Shown here in pieces: positions 40,354-51,536 of a stretch of DNA of 53,882 bases. Location: contig MCGO01000242.1 of assembly GCA_002104985.1 (NCBI GenBank), positions 1 to 53,882 on the forward strand, written 5' to 3'. Numbering within the stretch: position 1 is the first letter of the stretch; every line of letters begins with the position of its first letter. The position numbers and the translations under genes were made by a program. The notes below the pieces were generated by a model. That model had not been told where the DNA came from, did no database searches, and worked only from the letters and a program-made list of their open reading frames with translations. The DNA is from Rhizoclosmatium globosum (Eukaryota; Chytridiomycota; Chytridiomycetes; Chytridiales; Chytriomycetaceae).

Positions 40354-41646
40354 ATGATACCAACACCCACGACGACCAAGAGCATTGTTGTGGGGGACAA
40401 TGCGGGATCATCATCGTCAACGGCATCGACAAGCGGCGAATCACTTCAGCAACACCCTTCTTTTGGGCGGCGATCGGCCAAAGCCAAAACGGATCCAATA
40501 TTCCAAGCAAACCTTGTTGGTCCGCCGACGCCGCTTCGCTCCGACGGCCGCCGAAAACGTGTGCATCCCACATCAGAACAACAGAGACTCCTCGAAGCCT
40601 TCTTTGCTGAAAACCCTAAGCCGAACTCAAAAAGACGTTTGGAGATCAGCGAGGCGGTCAATATCAATGTCCGCTCAGTCCAGATTTGGTTCCAGAATCG
40701 GCGGACTCGGCTGAAGCGGCAGCCCAAACTGGAGGGTGAGGTTGACGAGGCTGAGTCATCGACAATTGAGACTGAGACTGTTGCAACTACTACCAGCCCG
40801 GTATTAAGTGAAAGTGTGCAACAGCAGCAACAACAGCAGCAGCCGCTCCTACTTGAACCCCTTCCCCTCTCCACTGCATCCCAGCTACTCGTGCCACCAT
40901 TCCAAACCACTTCAGCGGCATCTCCATTCTATCCAATTGCATCTCCAACAGCAATACCAGCATTTTTTTCCTCAACGTCAGAAACAACTCAAATATCAGT
41001 GAGTAATGTTTCAATCGGAACATGGCAACGATTGTCACTGTCTGTCCAAGACCTACTGCTCGAAGTTTCAACAGCCAGTTCTCTTCTGCGTTACACATTC
41101 TTTGAAGGTGGTCTTGCGTACAAGCTGGAGCTTCCGTTGGCTGCCATCTTGAACCTCACCCTGCAGCACTCTCCCACAAACCCCGCCTACTCAAGCTTAA
41201 CAATCAACATCGGACAAATGCCTTTGTTTTACATGGAGGCGAGCGGTGGCGGAATGTTTGTTCCTTGTGAAGACTTTACTGAGGGTAGACAGGCATCCAC
41301 TTGTTGGACACATGTTGTCAACGGAGGTAGCAACGATTTAGAAAGAATTTATTCCATCTTTATGGAGTATTTCGAAGATATAACTAGACGGAATCAACAA
41401 CAGCAGCTTCACACTCAAACCCATCCATTGCTGATTCCAGTGGATGCAGGCCGAACTGGACCGCTTGGAACAACTCCAGGAGTGTCACCAGTTATAAGCG
41501 ATTCATCTGTATTTGGTGGAATGGTTGGAGCCATTAGTTCGTTCCAGTTCTTGCCCATACAGCCAGAACAACCAATCCAACAACAGCTACAAGATCAAGC
41601 ATTAGTCATTCCGCGCAAAAGTCCAAACGTATCACCAAAACATTAA
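40354..41646 (+). CDS. Homeobox transcription factor
   Basis: 430 residues from the ATG at 40354. A homeodomain lies near residues 65-125: GRRKRVHPTSEQQRLLEAFF, SKRRLEISEAVNINVRSVQI and WFQNRRTRLKRQ, including helix-3 Trp, Phe, Asn and Arg needed for DNA contact. After an acidic, Ser/Thr- and Gln-rich linker, a compact domain follows (SNVSIGTWQRLSLSVQDLLL, AYKLELPLAAILNLTLQ, WTHVVNGGSNDLERIYSIFM). It looks like a fungal homeobox-associated domain. No introns. It is a likely developmental or nutrient-responsive regulator; targets unknown. Confidence 0.85.
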   Translation: MIPTPTTTKSIVVGDNAGSSSSTASTSGESLQQHPSFGRRSAKAKTDPIFQANLVGPPTPLRSDGRRKRVHPTSEQQRLLEAFFAENPKPNSKRRLEISEAVNINVRSVQIWFQNRRTRLKRQPKLEGEVDEAESSTIETETVATTTSPVLSESVQQQQQQQQPLLLEPLPLSTASQLLVPPFQTTSAASPFYPIASPTAIPAFFSSTSETTQISVSNVSIGTWQRLSLSVQDLLLEVSTASSLLRYTFFEGGLAYKLELPLAAILNLTLQHSPTNPAYSSLTINIGQMPLFYMEASGGGMFVPCEDFTEGRQASTCWTHVVNGGSNDLERIYSIFMEYFEDITRRNQQQQLHTQTHPLLIPVDAGRTGPLGTTPGVSPVISDSSVFGGMVGAISSFQFLPIQPEQPIQQQLQDQALVIPRKSPNVSPKH

Positions 41647-41868
41647 AACTGTCCTCTATTTCTGTAAATAAAGTTCATTGACTGGATCAACACTTATTCC
41701 TAAACTAACTGTACCACCAACTTTTTGATGCTGTTCAGACTTCTGAACAAAGCTGCCGAGTTATTTTTTGATTGTTTGCATTGAACTCTGAAGAGCGTGG
41801 TCTCGACCAAGAAAAAACGGGCGTTTAGGAAGAAATGACACAATGAGATTTACTAAACCACGCGAAAG

Positions 41869-44389
41869 ATGTCTTTTGTGACCATGCACGCAGGTGGTGC
41901 GAGCTTTCCTGCTCCAGCATATTCTGCCGCACTTGCGAATTTTAGTCTCCTGTATCATCCAATCAATACGTTCAGTTACAACACATCAGATTCCCTTGGA
42001 GGGCAGCAAGGCGTATATTCGGGAGCATTACAATGGGCTGGAAGTGATGTCGAAATAGCGCCTTCATATTTATCAGCAAGTCAAGCATTGGTTGCTCTTC
42101 CGGCGATTGGAGGCGGTTTGGTAATCCCGTTTAATGTTCCCAATCTGAAAAGATTGCGGCTTTCTCGCAAGGTTCGTCGATTATCCTCATAAATTAATAT
42201 TTGAACTGCTTTTGAAGGTACTTCCGAGGGTATTTGATGGAACTATCCAATACTGGAACCATCCCCTCCTCACTGATGAAAATCCAACCTTACGATCCGT
42301 CAACAAGCCAATCACAATAATAAAACGAGGCGCAACTTCCGGAGGTACTATCCTTCTCGGAAAGGCGTTAAAATTGATGGACATATCAACTGGGTTCCCA
42401 AACTCTCCTTTTCTACAGCCTGTGTTCACTATTGGCCCGAATAATTCAATTACAGTTAAAACTAGTGGTGAAGCTAGCACAATGGTCGCATACTATCCTT
42501 ATTCGATATCATATTACAATGATGTAGACTCGGCATTATATAATCAAACGATAGCAACACTTCAACATCAAAATGGAGATTTTGTCGATTGGAGCCAAGC
42601 ATCCATATTAAAAGCCATCAATTCGATCAACCAGAATGAAATCGATTCTCTGAATGTATATTCACAATCAGCAATGGTACTGGACTCACCAATAGCAGGA
42701 ACCTATCCGTTAACAGTCATTTCTAACTTTGTCATCAATCCGTCTAAAATTTCAAACGATTATACGACCACGATTATTACTTTGCGTTTCCTTTGGTGGT
42801 TTCTGATGAACCCAACCTTTGCATCCCAAAACCGATTCACACCGTTGTACAACACTTCTTTAGGATTCAAGACTATGCAATTTCTTTCAACTGTAGAGTA
42901 TCCCGGAATAGGCCCATTATTCGGACGTTCAATTTGCGACACAAAGTTGAATGATGCTTGGAATCCACGGAATCCGTGCGTTAATGGCTACTGCGCCGAG
43001 CAATTACCTTTTCAGGAATCAACAGCAATGTGCATTTGTGATTTCGGATTTGAGAACGTGTTCAATTCCGATTGCAGTGAACCGACAAGGTTATTTAGAC
43101 CTGATTGGCCCACATATGTACAGTTTGCTCTCTTGCTTCCTGGAGTTTCTGTTATTATAATCATGGCAATCAAGTTGTTTCTAAACAGAGACCAAGACGA
43201 GATCAAGAATATTGCTCCAAATTGCTGTTATTTTATTTTGCTTGGCTGTCTGTCTGGACAACTTTCAATTCTATTACAAGCCACTTCTGTATCGCGAAGT
43301 ACATGCACAATGAATATTGTTTTTCCTTCGATTGCTTTTGGAGCGATCTTTGGAATGTTATTTTTGAAATCAGCTAGAATATATGCCGTATTCCGATATA
43401 GACGAATGGCGCGTTCGCAATATTTGAAAGACGTGTTTTTGATTTTAGCAGCTGGAAGTTTCGCACTTTTTGATGGAATATTGGGTGCCATATTAGCCAT
43501 GGCTGTCGATATATCCCCTGTTGTCACAATACTTTCAGATAATTCAAGTCATCAATATGTCTGCAATGCTTCGTTCTCAACAGAATTTAGTATTGCAGTA
43601 AGCGTGATTTTCGTAGCTTTAAATAGTCTTTTGATGGCAGCCTGCCTTATTATGAGTTACTTATCAAGAAACACTATCAAGCGATTCAATGAGTCCAAGT
43701 CAATCAATGCAGCCATTTACCTAAGCTTTCTATTTATGATTTTGGGGATCGCGATAGTTTTGGGGATTCCCCGCAACACCACCAGCACCCAAATCCTTCA
43801 CAGGTTGACCATAGTTTTTGTAATGTGGTTGATTTGTACAGGAACGCCTTTAATTTTGTTTCAAGAGCCATTACATCAAGTGTGTCAAGCACCACAAGCA
43901 AGTAATATAACCGATAAAGTCAGCATAAAAATTGGGCGTTCGCAAAGTTTCCTTGATAAAATTGGCCAATCCGCGAGTCTGCCTCCTCAATCATCAACCG
44001 GATGGGAAGAAATCCTGCCCGATGAACAGGAAACGATTGGAGCTCAACTTTTCTATGTAGGACTCAAAAGAGGGCGCTTAAGCCTGTGGTCTTCCGCGAC
44101 TCTTATGGTTATTGAAAACATGAGCTCAATGTTTATTCTGACTGATTCGTTTCATCTGTACTTCCAATTGCGAAAATCGAAAATCAAAATTCCACCTCCC
44201 GCCATTGAAGAGCCTGATGGAAGCATGACGACGCGATTTACCCCAAGTCGATTGGAAATGACTCTAGGAACAGATTCATTTCTGTTTGAATTTCGAACAA
44301 AAGAAAAAATGGAGAAGTTTATGACGTTGCATAACATGGCCTTTGTCGAGAGAGACGTGGACGGCGGATTTAAAGTTGGAGGATTGTAG
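41869..44389 (+). CDS. PstS-like phosphate-binding domain fused to class C-type seven-helix receptor
   Basis: Two exons (41869-42171, 42218-44389; 46-nt intron) give 824 residues. Residues 8-330 resemble bacterial PstS: HAGGASFPAPAYSAALANF, GVYSGALQWAGSD, GLVIPFNV, RVFDGTIQYWNHPLL, IIKRGATSGGT and the ISYYNDVDSA/STMVAYYPYS region. The loop matching RSDGSGTT keeps Arg and the first Ser but lacks the usual Asp. Residues ~340-390 form a Cys-rich, EGF-like knot (CDTKLNDAWNPRNPCVNGYC, CICDFGF). About seven helices follow (~402-650), with class C hallmarks such as FLKSARIYAVFRYRR and the last helix LICTGTPLILFQEPLH. The C-terminal ~170 residues may include a PH-like fold. No signal peptide exon was identified; one upstream is likely. 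A phosphate or anion sensor is inferred. Confidence 0.75.
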
Positions 44390-44494
44390 ATACGCAGGCT
44401 TTTTGTGTTAGTTTTCTTGGTGAAATAAATTCATTATTATTTTCCAGGTATTATTTTGTGACAATCTTAACGAGAATCTCTCGTCCTACCAACG

Positions 44495-47400
44495 ATGAAC
44501 CAAACGCGATTGTCCACGGCTCTAAAGCGACCGGTCGTAGCTAGCAAGGCCAAGCTATCAAATAACAGTGTTCTAGACGCTGGTTTAACTGCAGGAAACA
44601 TTGATATGAAAGCGTTGCAGAAAGAGCTGGAAAAGGACCCAAAGCACGAATCCAGAATAACCAAGTTGATCAAACAAGTAAAGAAATCCTATTTAGCTCT
44701 GAAAAAAGGCTTTTTTGCATCGCTAGTAGCTCTTCTTGTTGAGTCACACAATTCTACCGTGGCTGTAATTATCATCTTCATCGAATTTCTGCAAAACCTT
44801 GCTTTCTGTTTCGCTGATGTTGAATGGGGATATTATGGGAACAAGTATGGCTATGTGTTGATTTTGTTCCAGGTATGTGGCTGTACGTGAAGCGTTCGGT
44901 TGTAAATCTCTCGCTCTTGCAGATCGAAGAAGCAGTCGTGAAGTACACATTTCCGCAAGCAATTCTTGTACTTGTAGCTATAGCTGTTATTTTGATTGTC
45001 ACTATGATCGTACTTGCCATTTATGTGGTTCGATCGTTTATGAACAGTGATTTCAACCAAGGAGTCTGGCCTCTGAGGCTACTCCGAACGCTTGGTATGT
45101 AATTATTTTAAATTATATGTGACTAATGGTTATCTTCTGCAGTGTCGATGCTTGCATCCATTTTCTTCCTTCCCGTTATGTATTCACTCCTTACAATTTT
45201 CACATGTCACAATGGTCTACATGACTGCGATAGTGACCCGGTATTCATAGGACTACGGATTGTATCCGCTATTGCTCTCCCTACTTTTTTTGCTTTCACT
45301 CTGCTGATGAGTATGACGTATTTCAATCCAAACCCGAAGAGCCCGTCACTTAGTGCGCGTCCCACGGCTCGATTAGAACTGTTAGAGCTCAGTGCCAAAA
45401 CCTTGTTGGCGGCGTTTTTCGTCTTTGCTATTGAGAATCCGATACTTCGTGAATCTGTCACTCTTATTTGCTCTTTTTCCACGGCTCTGTTCATGTGGCT
45501 TTACATACCGTAAGAATTTTCTCACCAAATTGCAACTAAATATCTCGATAGGTATTATCGAAAAGAAATGAATTTGTACAGATTTTGTTTGATTTGTCAA
45601 GTTATTTGGGGCTCGATAGGTATGTTGTGCACCATATTCAGCTTTATTTAACTCTAATATCCAGTTGCAATCGTTGTCACGGTGTTGGGCACATCTGACG
45701 AACTACGCGACCACATTTTCTTTGCATACTTAGCTGGAATAATCCCAGGACTAATCCTGTCCTATGTTTCCTTCAACGCTCGACAAAACCGCGCCACTAG
45801 TTTCGAAATTGCAGTCAAAAATTTTAAACCCAATAATCCAGATGCTTTTAATGTATGGGAAGCCGAAGAAGAAGCGAAAGATGGGGAATTCGAGAAAAGA
45901 TTTTGGTCTGAGTCCCAGGTAGGCAACACAAGTTGGAATAAATATCTTACGTGATACTTAGGTTGAAATCGCTACAAGGTTTTTGATAGGCTCGGAAGAT
46001 CCAAAAGCCATGGAAGTTGCTGATAAAATCTATCTCTTTGGAACCAAAAAGTTCCCCAATTCTTCTGCACTTATGGTTCAATGTAATTTCGATCATCAAC
46101 TGAGGTATTTAAGTCTTGCTAATTGTTTTCGCAGATGCCATCTTTTTCCTCGTTTTCAAAGAAGACTCCTCCGTAGCAGCCTCATACCTGAAAAAGGCCG
46201 AAAAAAAATGGAAATTAATTGATACAGAATTCACTATATATCAGCAACAACAAGAAATCAAGTCTGGAGGAGCGACCGTCGGTAACAAAAAGCTGGATGC
46301 CGTCGATCGAGTTGAATTCAAGCAGCTGATGAAAGAGGTTCGTGACATAAGCTGTAGAATTGGTTTCTAAGGAGCTCGAAAAAGGCAAAGCGTTATTACT
46401 CTGAGGCGAGAGCGAGTATTGCAAACTTTTGGCTTGCAATTATGACTGCAGAAGAAGATGAAGTGGCGGACACTGCCGTCTTGATGACTCATGTTTCACA
46501 AATGGAAAGATCGGATCAAAACGCTACAGAAGCGTTTAATCGCTTGATCCAGAGATATCCACTGTCTGTCAAGGTGCTCTCAAGTTATGCCGATTTCCTT
46601 GATGATATCCACAACAATCATGAAGAGAGCGAATTAATTCGAAGAAGAATGAAGAGAATATGTGATGCAGGACTAAGCGATGATAATACCCTGACAACGC
46701 AAGTTGTTGGAGGTCCAACCAGCAGAGCCGCAAGCGTTGCAGCTACTGGTATCAACAGCCATATGACGAAGAAAAGCAAAAAAGCGTTTAAAGAGTACAG
46801 GAAGCAAGTGTACAATTATTCCAGAGGAAACAGTACGTTGCTGACATGGATGGTTCGTGGAATTCAGATCTTTTACATGGCTCTCGCTTCAGCTCAGTTG
46901 TACGTCAGCATTCTTGGCAGTCAAATGATGACAACTGGTATGACATGGTTGGAAACAGCAAACAAGTGCCGCGATGCTTTTCCAACTATACATACAAGCT
47001 TGCGGCAGTTACAATCAACGCTGCAACCTAACTATCCACAGAATACTTCACTGCTAAGCCTCATTAACAATACGCTTGTGACTTTGGATGAAAATAGTCT
47101 GAAGCTTTATGGATGGACAAACGCAAGGATGTCAGTGAACAATATTTGGGCATTACCTGAAATTCCAATTGTTTTTTACAATGGAGCCGGCTCTGTTAAT
47201 AACCAAACTATCATCAATATGACGCTTATGGATGCGACATCTGTATACATTCGCCGAACTTCAGAAGCAGTGGCTTACATCAACTTCAATCAAAACATTG
47301 CGCAACTGTCCAGTAAATTAGACACTGAAAACCTTGACTGGAGAGTGAGTATTAAATTTGTCTTTCGATTATTGATGTCAAATATAACAGTTTGCCTTGG

Positions 47401-49244
47401 ACAACGGGATTGTTACAATTTCTAATGCATACACTGAAATCGAACATACTCTGGCTGCAGAAATTAGGAATGATATAATGTCGGTGCAGTATGGACAAAT
47501 TGGTAATCTCTTACAAATCATGAACTCAACTAACATTCCCAAAGGCATCATAGTGTTCTGTTTAATCAGTCTCGTTGTAACTGGATTCTACTTATTTGTA
47601 CCTGTCATAAACAGAGCTCGGACAGAGCGAGAAACATCCCTTAAGGCATTTTTGCAGGTACAATTTTAGAATACGAAACTGTGAAGTTATTAAGAGATTG
47701 GTCAGATTCCTCGCGATGTAACAAATGCACTCTATGGAAAATATTATGATGCAGAAAGTAGCTCCCGCGAAGACTTGAATGACGAGAAGGATGACGATGA
47801 AAATGATGATGAGCGAGAAAGCAAAGAGTCGTCCAACAGTGTCATGAGCCAAATGAAGGCACAAACAGGCTATAGAAGTATGAAAATGATTGCGAGAAAT
47901 GGACTGCTCTGCATAGCAGTCTTCTTTGTTGCCAGCTTTTCAACGGACTTGGCTTTGTTGCTCGGAGTTATGAGCATTCCTGGCGGAATCTCAGACTCCT
48001 ATGACATTTCATCTCGTGTATCTCGTATCGTTATTGTTGCAAATGATATTTCTACGTGGGGAACGACAACCATTGTCTATGCAACCCAAGGCTTTTCCCA
48101 AACGTTGAAGAGCATTATAACTGTTGACATTCGAGAGATCCTGAACTCTCAATTAGCTTTACTCTATGGCTCTACAAATTCTCCACATTACGAATTGCGA
48201 CTCAGTTCGTCTGTTATTTCATCTATATCAGCTTCACGCTTTTCACCAGGCGTTTACGAGGCACTTTCAAAGTTTGTCGATGACAGCACTTTGCTGTCTA
48301 ACACAAACCCGATTCTGCCGAATAACCCATACCTTAGTAATATCGCTCAAGAAGCGAGCTACATATCGAATGGATACCAAAAATTTTCCGCTGACTACAT
48401 TCATTTGAGTTCAAGCAATATTGCGCTTCTTGCCAATTTAGCGTACGTTCTATGGGCTATTTTGGTTATTATGATAATTTCAACATACTATATTTACTGG
48501 AAACGAATTCTCAACTACCTCATCAAAACTGAGAATGAGCGAACTTTGAAGCTCTTGTTAATGATTCCAGTTGAAATCGTAGCTGATATTGATTCGCTAC
48601 GAGAATTACTACACTTAAAACGGAATACAATCACGAACGCTCCAAATAATGCACCTCCAATGCCGCCGTTGCCTCATATCGGCCATGTGCAAAGATCTTC
48701 CGTGGTTGGAAACAATCGAAATTCTACTGGGGTCTATCGCCAGGATAGTAATGAAGATGAATATAAACCTGTACCAATTCAATCCACAATGAACGACAAA
48801 CTTGTTCCTGGAGCCATGTCAAGTAGTATACGCCGTCTCAGTTTTATATCGCCTGCAAATATTGGTAAAGAAGCCGACTCTGGAAGAAGAGCATCATCGG
48901 GATCTGCAGCACACTTGGCTTTGTTGACAAGCGGAGCTCCTCCTCCTCCCCCAGTTCCAAGACTTTCAAGTGGAGTACAAAGTTTCCTTGCGAGGGAAAG
49001 TGCACGTCGTCAAAGTAACGAACAGTCGGAACGAAGTTCAGAAGTCAAAGCGCGTACCAGCACACAGATTGATTTGCCTGGATTACCATTGCTGGAAGAA
49101 GATCACGGATTGATGCGACCATCAAGTTACGCGGAAGAAAGCAAGAATAGTGCAAATTCAGCGTCTCTTCCACGGAAAGTGTCAACAAAGTCAACAAAGA
49201 GTGTTCCGTTATTGCCAAACCGAGAAGATGGTTATACAGAATGA
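44495..49244 (+). CDS. Large multipass membrane protein, Tmc/TmcB-like
   Basis: Exons (44495-44872, 44923-45094, 45143-45509, 45552-45619, 45665-45918, 45962-46082, 46135-46337, 46372-47344, 47391-47657, 47706-49244) give about 1445 residues. One extra base near 46385 breaks frame after a short 34-nt intron. The N-terminal helices include VAVIIIFIEFLQNLAFCF and AILVLVAIAVILIVTMIVLA. A TPR-like segment follows (SALMVQYAIFFLVFKEDSSV, FNRLIQRYPLSVKVLSSYAD with FL), then an ectodomain with many Asn-X-Ser/Thr, helices (GIIVFCLISLVVTGFYLFV; NLAYVLWAILVIMIISTYYI) and a Ser-rich cytoplasmic tail. The layout matches tiny-macrocysts B/C-like proteins of protists and zoosporic fungi; the family call is by recall. 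It starts 106 bases after the receptor, same strand. Confidence 0.6.
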
Positions 49245-49304
49245 AATAAAATTGATCGTCTTTGAAACCATCACGTTTTGAAACTTCGTTTGAGAACTTG
49301 AAGA

Positions 49305-51390
49305 ATGCGTCAAGTTCCCCCCGAACTGCTAGTGCATATCTTCTCGTTCCTCGAATTTGAAGAATCTTTTCCTGTTATTACGCTCGTTTCTAAGGAGTGG
49401 CATGCAGCAGCTTTCACAATGAAGGTGGGAATATCATTTGATTCTGTATTCAATTGACACTTGAACAGCACATTACAGTCAGTTCCACGCAGATGACAAA
49501 GCGTACAAAGCTTCTCGATATTCTGGGCAGCTTTCCAATGCTGGAATCGCTCCAAATGAATGTTGCCGCTGGACATGAAACACAGGTTTCAAACGGGTTT
49601 CAGGGACATCGCACGCTCAAGCGCATTGATTCAAACAGCAGCCTCTTTGTGGAGAAAGCCCTTCGTTCGTGCGGAAACCTGGAGTCGATTGTTCTGCCGT
49701 ACATGGTTGAAGACTTTGACAGCACTTCGAGAGATTTGAGCACTATTCTTCGCCTAGGATCCAACCTTAAACACGTTGAAATAGAGAATCCTGAATTTAG
49801 CGCCCTTGATGCGCCAAATTCTGTTATGGATGTCCCACTCCTCACATTGGCTCTCTCGTCGTTAACCAACGAAGCTCTCGATGCACTTCCTCAATGGTTT
49901 ACGCAAGTACATTTCCGACACTTGACGAATTTGTCTCTTGATGGCGATTAGTGAGTTCTTTCAATGTTTCCGGATGGTGTATTAATCTCAATTTCAGCCT
50001 TCATCTACCTCGCGACTTTATCTTGAGCACAAACACATCATGCTCCTCCCTCTCAACACTAAAGCTCAAATATTGTACTCTCGCTCCGAATCATTTAATT
50101 GAACTGACAAAAATGCAAAACCTGAAACATATTTCTCTTGGAAAATGTGATGCATGGTTCTATTCGTCCAATATTCCAGACTCAGCTCCAACTTCAAATG
50201 TTATCGACGATGCGGATGATGAAGATCTTTTTGGTCATCATGAAGACTCAAGCTCCAAAATTTCGTATGCGGAGCTCATCTTCTATGTCACTTCAAATCT
50301 TCCGAATCTGCTTTCGCTTCATCTGAACCAATGCGTCTTTAATGCGCTGCCACAAACGTATTTTAAACAAGACTTGTTCACTCCTCATCCCCTTCAGTCT
50401 CTCAAAGTGTTCGACACAACCGATCCTCGTATCAGTAACCCCGAACTATATCAAATTTTAGCGAGCTTCCCAAAATTGAAGAGCCTTAGACTTGATGTCG
50501 CTTGCGACGTATTTTACGACTCGACATTGTTCTCCGAGTCTCTTCCAGACCTGAAAACACTCGAACTTAGAGGGTCAAAGCCGTATGAACTAACTAACTA
50601 CGATCATAAACCAACTGGCGCCTCAAATTATGACAAACTTGATTCATTATCGCTTTGGGCCGCTCCTCAAGCATTTTTACTCCGATTCCTTGAGAATACC
50701 GCTATCAGCTTCAATCTTGCACATCTTTGTCTGAACTATATGCCCGTTGAATCATCTTTGCCAAGATTTGAGCTCAAGAGCCTCAAGTTTCTTGAAATAC
50801 GAACGATTGGATCAACCGCCAATATAATCTGCACCCGAATGCTTGATTCTCTCACATCATCATCAGCCGGCCTAATCCACCTTGAGCTAGGAGCATTCAA
50901 AAGAGGGTCAAGCTTTTTTCCAATCAGCAGTTTGAAAACGCTTGCCTCACGGTCCAGCGAATCAAGAATCTCAAATTTACGAATTTTCAGCTCGGAAACG
51001 ATGCTTTGTGTTCTTGAGAACCGCTTTTGTGGATCTTGAATTCTTTGAAGCTGCAGGCTGTCAAGCAATGGACGTTCTTGATTCAAACGCAGAAGAAATT
51101 CATTTGGTTCCGTTTATTAGCTCTCATAGGAAGCTTAAAGCTTTCAAATTAAGCGTAGGAGGGATTGATTCGGCCGGTGTGCGTGTAGGTTCAGTTGTAT
51201 CGAACGATCTTTGCAATTAGCGATTGAAGGACTTGGATTCAGTGGTAGAAGTGCAGTCGTTCGACAGTCCAGGATGTCGGACCTCGACGCTTACAAGCGG
51301 TACAGTAAAGAGTTTGCTCAAAAGTTCAAATGGCTGAAAACTGTGGAGATAGTTGGACCATTGGCAGGCGTCGAGTTTATGCGAGAGTAG
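49305..51390 (+). CDS. F-box/leucine-rich-repeat protein
   Basis: Exon 1 (49305-49424) encodes an F-box: VPPELLVHIFSFLEFEESFP, VITLVSKEWHAAA. Exon 2 (49469-49950) and exon 3 (from 49998) carry leucine-rich repeats (LESLQMNVAAG, SLSTLKLKYCTL, LPNLLSLHLNQCVF, FPKLKSLRLDV, LPDLKTLELRG). Near 51010 the frame changes once (ENRFCGS then stop in one frame, AFVDLEFFEAAG in the next). A further 44-nt intron (51177-51220) leads to a last exon ending GVEFMRE at 51390. F-box proteins recruit substrates to SCF ubiquitin ligases through Skp1; the LRR is the substrate platform. The indel near 51010 is probably an assembly error because the downstream exon remains LRR-like. Confidence 0.75.
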
Positions 51391-51536
51391 ATCATATTTA
51401 TTCGTTCAATATTTCCATTTTTTGTTCGCACTTTGATTAGTAAACGTTTCAAGTTTAACATTCGGGTCTTGCGTCTTCTCTTTGATCATGAGTTCGAGAA
51501 TCTCTTCTGTTGCTTGCGGAATTTTCTGTGAGAAGG

